Shown here one piece after another: positions 8,205 to 11,955 of a DNA stretch of 11,955 nucleotides. Made by a program: the position numbers and the translations under genes. The stretch's first letter is position 1, and each line of letters starts with the position of its first letter. This stretch comes from JAZDLC01 sp043802345 (GTDB lineage Bacteria > Planctomycetota > B15-G4 > JADJEK01), in NCBI GenBank assembly GCA_043802345.1, contig JAZDLC010000461.1:1-11955 (forward strand), written 5' to 3'. The notes under the pieces are model-generated. The model had not been told where the DNA came from, did no database searches, and worked only from the letters and a program-made list of their open reading frames with translations.

Positions 8205-8240
8205 GGCAGGTATCGGTTCCTGAACATGACTATACCTGCC
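8205..8240. promoter_or_regulatory. Perfect 9-base inverted repeat upstream of the FHA-VWA gene
   Basis: GGCAGGTAT (8205-8213) and ATACCTGCC (8232-8240) are exact reverse complements separated by 18 bases. The repeat lies 72-107 bases upstream of the FHA-VWA start. On the minus strand TATAGT (8234-8229), a plausible -10 hexamer, sits partly inside one arm. I see no convincing -35. The spacing suits an operator bound by a dimer on one helix face, but a hairpin with a long loop is also possible. A second short symmetric element, CTGCCGCCGGCAG, overlaps at 8236-8248. Confidence 0.35.
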
Positions 8241-8259
8241 GCCGGCAGCCGCGTGACAG

Positions 8260-8304
8260 TCCGGCCGTCCCGGAAAGTCCCGCCCGAATGGGGGAACGGC
8301 CGGA
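8260..8304 (-). terminator. GC-rich stem-loop downstream of pdxJ (terminator-like, no U tract)
   Basis: TCCGGCCGT (8260-8268) and ACGGCCGGA (8296-8304) form a perfect 9-bp stem. It can extend by CCC/GGG with one bulged base (8269-8271 with 8292-8294). It begins 26 bases after the pdxJ stop codon in the direction of pdxJ transcription. No T-run follows on the minus strand, so it does not meet the usual intrinsic-terminator pattern. It could slow exonucleases or end transcription inefficiently ahead of the FHA-VWA gene. Confidence 0.4.
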
Positions 8305-8329
8305 GGAGCCCGCAAGCGCGCCGCACCGC

Positions 8330-9061
8330 CTACGAGCCCGTCCGGGCGGCCGCGAGCACGACCAACATGTCACGGACGGCCTGGTCCAGCCCGACCAACA
8401 CGGCCCGGGAAACGATGCTATGGCCGATATTCAGGTCCTCGACACCCGGCAGAGCGGCCACCGCCCCCGTGTTCTGGTAGTTCAGACCATGCCCGGCGTG
8501 CACCGCCAGTCCCAGTTCGCGACCCTGGACCACCCCCCGCGCGAGGCACTCCAGCTCGCTCATGCGATCCCGCGGCAACCGGGCCTCCGCATACCGGCCG
8601 GTGTGCAGCTCGATGCCATCAGCGTCCACACCCCGAGAAGCCTCGATCTGCCGAGGAGAGGGGTCAATGAAGAGCGATACCACGCGACCCGCCTCCCGGA
8701 GCTCCTGCACCGCGTCCCGGATCTGCGAACTGCATCCGACCACGTCGAGGCCCCCTTCCGTGGTCAGCTCCTGGCGCTTCTCCGGTACCAGCGTCACTTG
8801 TTCAGGAGCGGTGCGTTTCGCAATGCTGATCATCTCCGCGGTGGCCGCCATCTCCAGGTTCAGCCGCGTGCGCACCGTCTGCCGCAGCAGCTCCAGATCC
8901 CGGTCGGAGATATGTCTGCGATCCTCCCGCAGGTGGATGGTGATGCCGGAAGCCCCCGCCAGCTCCACCAGGGAGGCCGCCTGCACGGGGTCCGGCTCGG
9001 CGCCCTGGCGCGCCTGTCGGACCGTTGCAACATGGTCGATATTGACCTGCAAGAGCGCCAT
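8330..9061 (-). CDS. pdxJ: Pyridoxine 5'-phosphate synthase PdxJ
   Basis: The product has 243 residues, the normal length. It is a cytoplasmic TIM-barrel enzyme that condenses 1-deoxy-D-xylulose 5-phosphate with 3-amino-2-oxopropyl phosphate to pyridoxine 5'-phosphate, the last ring-forming step of the DXP-dependent vitamin B6 pathway. Family signatures run the whole length: VNIDHVATVRQAR at 6-18, DPVQAA, GITIHLREDRRHI at 39-51 with His43, NLEM with Glu70, LVPEKRQELTTEGGLDV at 91-107, IELHTGRYAEA at 150-160, HAGHGLNYQN with His191, and LNIGHSIVSRAVLVGL near the C-terminus. All expected catalytic residues are present. AGGAGG (9076-9071) lies 9 bases before the ATG. The gene diverges from rsmD across 64 bases. 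The more usual downstream neighbour acpS is absent here. Confidence 0.97.
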   Translation of the reverse strand: MALLQVNIDHVATVRQARQGAEPDPVQAASLVELAGASGITIHLREDRRHISDRDLELLRQTVRTRLNLEMAATAEMISIAKRTAPEQVTLVPEKRQELTTEGGLDVVGCSSQIRDAVQELREAGRVVSLFIDPSPRQIEASRGVDADGIELHTGRYAEARLPRDRMSELECLARGVVQGRELGLAVHAGHGLNYQNTGAVAALPGVEDLNIGHSIVSRAVLVGLDQAVRDMLVVLAAARTGS

Positions 9062-9094
9062 GCTACCGCACCTCCTGAATCACGATCCATGGAG

Positions 9095-9112
9095 GGTTGA
9101 GTATAGTCAACC
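9095..9112. promoter_or_regulatory. Near-perfect 18-base palindrome in the divergent pdxJ/rsmD promoter region
   Basis: The 64-base gap 9062-9125 contains GGTTGAGTATAGTCAACC, symmetric at 16 of 18 positions; only the G/G pair at 9101/9106 breaks it. The centre holds -10-like hexamers on both strands, TATAGT (9102-9107, plus, toward rsmD) and TATACT (9105-9100, minus, toward pdxJ). A dimeric regulator bound here would cover both promoters. I find no good -35 hexamer for either direction, so the promoter assignment is tentative. Confidence 0.4.
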
Positions 9113-9125
9113 TGCGAGACACACC

Positions 9126-9722
9126 ATGAAACGGAATCAACACGCCCCCAGGATCCTCGGCGGTCGCTATCGCGGACGCGCCCTGCACGTGCCGCCGGGC
9201 CTGGCCACTCGGCCGTTGAGGGCACTGGCACGCCGCTCCCTGTTCGACATCCTGCGCGTGGGCATTCCCGGCTGCAGGTTCCTCGATCTGTTCGCGGGAG
9301 CCGGCACGGTCGGACTGGAAGCGGCGTCACTCGGGGCCGGGCGGGTCGTCCTGGTCGAACGCCAGCGTGCCGCCCTTGCCGCTCTCGAACGATCCGTCCA
9401 TGCGTTTGACGCCTCCGGCCTGGTCCGGATCGTTCCCATGGACGTCTCGGCCTTTGTGCGACAGGAGGTCACCGAGCCCTTCGACATCATCTTCCTGGGG
9501 CCGCCGTACGCTCTCTACGAGGGTTCCGAGCGGGAGCTTCTCGACGGCGTCCTGGACCGCGTCAGAGCCTGGCTGGCGCCTCGGGGGACCCTCGTGCTCG
9601 AGCATCCCGCTCGCCTCCAGCAACCGACAGTTTCAGCTCTAACTTTAGTCGAATCTCGCACATACAGCGAAACGTGCCTGAGCTTTTTTAGGGTGCCGGG
9701 GGGGCAGATTCCTCAAGGCTAG
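9126..9722 (+). CDS. rsmD: RsmD-like 16S rRNA (guanine-N2) methyltransferase with altered motif IV
   Basis: The product has 198 residues, the usual RsmD length; RsmD methylates G966 of 16S rRNA with S-adenosylmethionine. Supporting features are the N-terminal RILGGRYRGRAL segment at 9-20, SAM-binding motif I LDLFAGAGTVGLEA at 53-66, an acidic strand end LVER with Glu78, hydrophobic strand FDIIFL at 119-124, and the C-terminal YSETCLSFFR typical of the family. Two conserved sites differ. The catalytic loop is G125-P-P-Y rather than (D/N)PPY, and the usual RPTTDRVREALF region reads RPLRALARRSLF. Activity at G966 is therefore uncertain and it may be a divergent family member. The ATG at 9126 starts just before the conserved N-terminus; the open frame further upstream overlaps pdxJ antisense. 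The last 30 codons have lower GC and contain T6 and G7 runs. Confidence 0.85.
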   Translation: MKRNQHAPRILGGRYRGRALHVPPGLATRPLRALARRSLFDILRVGIPGCRFLDLFAGAGTVGLEAASLGAGRVVLVERQRAALAALERSVHAFDASGLVRIVPMDVSAFVRQEVTEPFDIIFLGPPYALYEGSERELLDGVLDRVRAWLAPRGTLVLEHPARLQQPTVSALTLVESRTYSETCLSFFRVPGGQIPQG

Positions 9723-9742
9723 ATCGAGACCTGTCGATCTAG
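9719..9742 (+). terminator. Nine-base-pair hairpin spanning the rsmD stop codon
   Basis: CTAGATCGA (9719-9727) and TCGATCTAG (9734-9742) are exact reverse complements with the 6-base loop GACCTG. The left arm includes the rsmD stop codon TAG (9720-9722). GTACAACG follows, with no T-run, so a standard intrinsic terminator is not supported. The hairpin marks the left side of the lower-GC cassette. It could protect the rsmD 3' end or block run-on translation. Confidence 0.4.
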
Positions 9743-9771
9743 GTACAACGCCGACGTACAAAACTTGGATG

Positions 9772-9882
9772 ATGCCGGCCGCGGACAAGGAGGTTGACCA
9801 AGGAAACCAGACCGAGCGACTGACAACTGATCTCACTCGAGCCCAACAACTGATTGAGCACCTACTGGAGAGACACCTGTGA
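9772..9882 (+). CDS. Possible 36-residue protein overlapping the FlgM-like gene
   Basis: ATG at 9772 (or the adjacent ATG at 9769) opens a frame that ends at TGA 9880-9882, overlapping the GTG start of the next gene as GTGA. The peptide is very polar (MPAADKEVDQGNQTERL at the start) and ends in a likely amphipathic helix, LTRAQQLIEHLLERHL. There is no good Shine-Dalgarno site before either ATG; an AAGGAGG at 9787-9793 falls inside the frame and does not serve it. The stop-start overlap favours real, coupled translation, but a frame this short can arise by chance. I do not recognise a family. Confidence 0.35.
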   Translation: MPAADKEVDQGNQTERLTTDLTRAQQLIEHLLERHL

Positions 9883-10052
9883 AAAGCTCGAGAATCGCGG
9901 AGATCCTGTTTGGGATCCCCGACCTGCCGATCTCGCGGGCAGAGCTAATTGAAAAAATCAAGAAGGCTGTGGACGACGACTCCTACATTACTGAGGAGCG
10001 GTTGAACACGGCATTCGAACTGATGCTGGAAGAGATCCAGTCTGAGTCATGA
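9879..10052 (+). CDS. FlgM-like short protein (putative anti-sigma-28 factor domain)
   Basis: The product has 57 residues from a GTG start, with GGAG (9867-9870) 8 bases upstream and a GTGA overlap with the preceding small frame. Residues 20-54 (RAELIEKIKKAVDDDSY, then ITEERLNTAFELMLEEI) match the pattern of the FlgM C-terminal region: a basic/acidic helix with hydrophobics i, i+3, i+7, then xSY, then a second amphipathic helix. By alignment from memory, Bacillus FlgM has KIAQLKAQIENGSY at the corresponding place. FlgM binds sigma-28 (FliA) and holds it inactive until the hook is complete. This protein has only the binding half, is shorter than typical FlgM (about 85-100 residues), and has no flagellar gene beside it here. 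GC is near 53%, well below flanking genes. The stop TGA overlaps an ATG at 10049. The family call is moderate; the protein-coding call is stronger. Confidence 0.55.
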   Translation: MKSSRIAEILFGIPDLPISRAELIEKIKKAVDDDSYITEERLNTAFELMLEEIQSES

Positions 10053-10096
10053 TCTACTTCCCAATCCGGTCGAACCGTCTTTCCAGGAGGATGACG

Positions 10097-10780
10097 ATGA
10101 GAGCAAAAATTTTGGCGGCGATGCTGGTGGTACTGGGAACAGGATTCACGGCGCAGGCCGCCGATGACGCGGTCGTTCCGGCGAACCTGAACGACGTGCG
10201 CGCGCAGCCGAGGACCTACCTCAAGAGCGTGTTCGAGTTCGAAGGGCGTTTTTCGAATCACGGGGAGATCTTCCAGGTCTTCTTCACAAAGTTCGATGAT
10301 CACCTGTACACCAACTTCGCGGCCTGGGACGTGCGCAACAACCTCGCCGACTTTGATCAGTACTCTGACCGGTGTGCCCTCCTCTATCTGAATCGCCACA
10401 GCGGCGAGCAGATGGAGATCCTCTTCAATCTGGCCAAGTACCAGAGGTTCCGCGCGACAGCGAGGGTCGAGAGCATCTTCGGCAACCGGGCCTTCATCGA
10501 GGTGATCGACATCGTCGCGCTGGACAGGCGCCTCACACCGTGTGCTCACGCGAAGAAGGCTCTGACTCAGCAGTGCACCGGAGGATGTGCCGGAGGATGC
10601 ACCGGAGGATGTGCCGGAGGATGCACCGGGTGTGCTGGAGGATGTACCGGAGGGGTGGCAGTTCTCGAGCATTCCGACGGTCGACCGGATGCTCCAGTGG
10701 CCAGCGCACCCACCCTCTCGGACAGCGCGGTCCTGGAGGAGAGCGACGCCGAAAACCTGGTCGTCGCCGACACAGAGTAG
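10097..10780 (+). CDS. Exported protein with C-terminal Cys-Gly repeat array
   Basis: The product has 227 residues from the ATG at 10097, preceded by AGGAGG (10085-10090) with a 6-base spacer. An in-frame ATG at 10049 overlaps the previous stop but would add a 16-residue basic extension before the signal peptide. Residues 1-21 are a classical Sec signal peptide (MRAKILAAMLVVLGTGFTAQA) with cleavage likely after Ala21. Residues about 25-143 form a beta-rich domain (PANLNDVRAQPRTYLKSVFEFEGRF at the start is reminiscent of small periplasmic OB-fold proteins, by pattern only). Cys93 and Cys149 precede an array at 160-186 with Cys160, 164, 168, 172, 176, 179 and 183, each followed by Thr or Ala and Gly. 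An acidic tail follows (193-227). The array could bind metal or form disulfides outside the cytoplasm. I do not recognise the family. Confidence 0.75.
   Translation: MRAKILAAMLVVLGTGFTAQAADDAVVPANLNDVRAQPRTYLKSVFEFEGRFSNHGEIFQVFFTKFDDHLYTNFAAWDVRNNLADFDQYSDRCALLYLNRHSGEQMEILFNLAKYQRFRATARVESIFGNRAFIEVIDIVALDRRLTPCAHAKKALTQQCTGGCAGGCTGGCAGGCTGCAGGCTGGVAVLEHSDGRPDAPVASAPTLSDSAVLEESDAENLVVADTE
10574..10654 (+). repeat. Tandem 12-base coding repeat alternating CTGG and CAGG units
   Basis: Seven units lie in the reading frame of the exported protein. They read TGCACCGGAGGA (10574), TGTGCCGGAGGA (10586), TGCACCGGAGGA (10598), TGTGCCGGAGGA (10610), a shortened TGCACCGGG (10622), TGTGCTGGAGGA (10631) and TGTACCGGAGGG (10643). 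The first four are two identical 24-base copies, in which the Cys codon (TGC/TGT) switches together with the Thr/Ala codon. This points to expansion by duplication of a 24-base unit. The 9-base unit loses one Gly codon and keeps frame. Confidence 0.9.
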
Positions 10781-10874
10781 GCATCCGAGCAGGAATCCTG
10801 ACCTCCAGCGGGTATTCTGGGGCTCCCGGCGTCATGCGATCCGGGGGCCTCATGACATTCCCGGTTGGTGGCGG

Positions 10875-11955
10875 ATGCTCATCGAACTTGAAATCGAGAA
10901 CCTGGCGCTGATCCGCGCTGCCCGGATCCAGTTCGCGCCCGGCCTGAACGTGTTGACGGGCGAGACCGGCGCGGGGAAGTCGCTGGTCCTGAGGGCCCTG
11001 GAGCTGATTCGCGGCGGGCGCTTCGAGAAGTCGCAGATCCGGCACGGCTCCGAATCGAGCAGGGTCTCGGCGTTGTTTCGCGTCCCCCCCGCCCACCAGG
11101 ACCGGATCCGCGGGGTCATCGAGCCGCTCGACCTGGACGGGGGCCAGCTCCTGATCACCCGGACCGCGTCCAGATCGACCGAGGGCCGGCTCTACCTGAA
11201 CGGGACCCTGGCACCGCTGGCCACGCTCCGGGCGCTGGCTCCCCATCTGATCGACATCGTGGGACAGGGAGAGGCCCGCCTGCTTGCCGAGGCCGACCAC
11301 CGCACGGCCCTGCTCGACCTGTACGGGGGTCTCACCGGGCGGCAAATCGACTTCGCCGGGGCGAGGGGGGCCGCGCTCGACTTGCGGAACCGTCGGGACC
11401 GCCTTCAGGCGAGCGCCCGGGAGCGTCTCAGGAGGCTGGAGTTCCTCCGGTTCGAGCGCACGGAAATCGATCGGGTCGCGCCGGAGGCGGGCGAGCTGGA
11501 CCGGCTGGAGCGGGAACTCTCCGTGCTGGAGGCCGCCGACCAGCTCCGGACCCTGATCGGCAGCGCCCTGTCCCGGTTGTATGAGGCGGACGATTCGGTC
11601 AACGACCAGGTCGGAAGGCTGCTGCGGGAGATGTCGGGTCTGGACCGCGGCGCCCTCGAGCTGCTCTCACCGGCGCACACCGCCCTCGATCGGGCGGCTC
11701 GAGAGGTCGAGGAGGCCGTGGCCGTGCTGCGTTCGGCGGCCGACGGCATCTCGGACGATCCGAGGCGCGCAGGACAGGTCAGCGACAGACTGGACGCGCT
11801 CCGCAGGCTGCTGGATCGCTTCGGACCGGGAGAGCAGGATCTCTTCGATCACCGCTCCAGGGTCGAGACACAGATCGAGGAACTCGAGGCGGAACAGGAC
11901 GACACCGCAACCCTGGATGAGAAGTTCGTAAAGGCCAGGGAGTTGGCCGCGCGCC
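10875..11955 (+). CDS. recN: DNA repair protein RecN, partial (3' end off the window)
   Basis: The frame from ATG 10875 is open to the edge: 360 codons of the roughly 550-570 usual for RecN. RecN is a cytoplasmic SMC-like ATPase that acts early in recombinational repair of double-strand breaks. The N-terminus reads MLIELEIENLALI, followed by Walker A TGETGAGKS (28-36, Lys35). The family segment corresponding to DIHGQHExQ is DIVGQGEAR (127-135), which keeps Gln131 but lacks the usual His and second Gln. Residues about 165-360 are Arg/Glu-rich coiled coil, including RRLEFLRFERTEIDR and the RecN-typical RLDALRRLLDRFG. The C-terminal Walker B/signature half is off the window. The start follows a weak GGTGG and lies 94 bases after the exported-protein gene; that gap shows no clear promoter or terminator. 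Confidence 0.95.
   Translation, partial: MLIELEIENLALIRAARIQFAPGLNVLTGETGAGKSLVLRALELIRGGRFEKSQIRHGSESSRVSALFRVPPAHQDRIRGVIEPLDLDGGQLLITRTASRSTEGRLYLNGTLAPLATLRALAPHLIDIVGQGEARLLAEADHRTALLDLYGGLTGRQIDFAGARGAALDLRNRRDRLQASARERLRRLEFLRFERTEIDRVAPEAGELDRLERELSVLEAADQLRTLIGSALSRLYEADDSVNDQVGRLLREMSGLDRGALELLSPAHTALDRAAREVEEAVAVLRSAADGISDDPRRAGQVSDRLDALRRLLDRFGPGEQDLFDHRSRVETQIEELEAEQDDTATLDEKFVKARELAAR

Noticed and set aside
8562..9125. Extension of the rsmD frame upstream to 8562
   Set aside because: It would run antisense through pdxJ and lacks RsmD-like sequence before residue 1 at 9126.
9879..10052. A flagellar gene cluster implied by the FlgM-like protein
   Set aside because: No other flagellar, chemotaxis or sigma-factor gene is visible in the window.
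10574..10654. CRISPR-like or intergenic satellite interpretation of the 12-base repeats
   Set aside because: The units are contiguous without spacers, keep the reading frame, and lie inside a coding sequence with signal peptide and ribosome binding site.
10574..10654. Naming the Cys-rich protein a metallothionein
   Set aside because: Metallothioneins are small, cytoplasmic and have CxC/CxxC clusters with Lys. This protein is exported, with C-T/A-G-G spacing, so the assignment would be guesswork.

Overview
The window is GC-rich, roughly two thirds G+C over most of its length. It carries ordinary bacterial genes with Shine-Dalgarno sites, a lipobox lipoprotein and a Sec-exported protein. This suggests a non-model, high-GC, probably Gram-negative (diderm) bacterium from a poorly characterised lineage. 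Fused membrane/spermidine-synthase-like proteins are common in groups such as Acidobacteriota, Myxococcota, Planctomycetota and candidate phyla. The sequence alone does not fix the phylum.

Left part (1-8133, all minus strand, read right to left). An FHA-transmembrane-VWA protein (8133-6307) is followed by a structured 194-base leader. Then come two tandem paralogues with about 13 membrane segments fused to a spermidine-synthase-like Rossmann domain and a helical-repeat tail (6112-3149 and 3152-420). These two overlap by ATGA and are presumably translationally coupled. Last is a glycine-zipper lipoprotein that runs off the left edge (323-1). Gene order and strand suggest one envelope-associated transcription unit. 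The substrates of the two fused enzymes cannot be read from the sequence, and both lack parts of the canonical polyamine-synthase active site.

Middle (8133-9722). pdxJ (vitamin B6 synthesis, minus) and an rsmD-like rRNA methyltransferase gene (plus) diverge from a 64-base intergenic region that contains a near-perfect 18-base palindrome. The RsmD-like protein has GPPY where the family has (D/N)PPY.

Right part (9722-11955, plus strand). A stretch of distinctly lower GC (52-53% by hand count over 9841-10020) holds a possible 36-codon ORF, an overlapping 57-residue protein resembling the C-terminal half of the anti-sigma-28 factor FlgM, and an exported protein. The exported protein ends in a striking array of seven Cys-Thr/Ala-Gly-(Gly) units. 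recN (SMC-like DNA repair ATPase) follows and is cut by the right edge. No tRNA, rRNA, CRISPR, transposase or phage gene is visible. The least explained parts are the FHA/VWA plus twin fused-synthase operon with its leader, and the FlgM-like/Cys-array cassette inserted between rsmD and recN.
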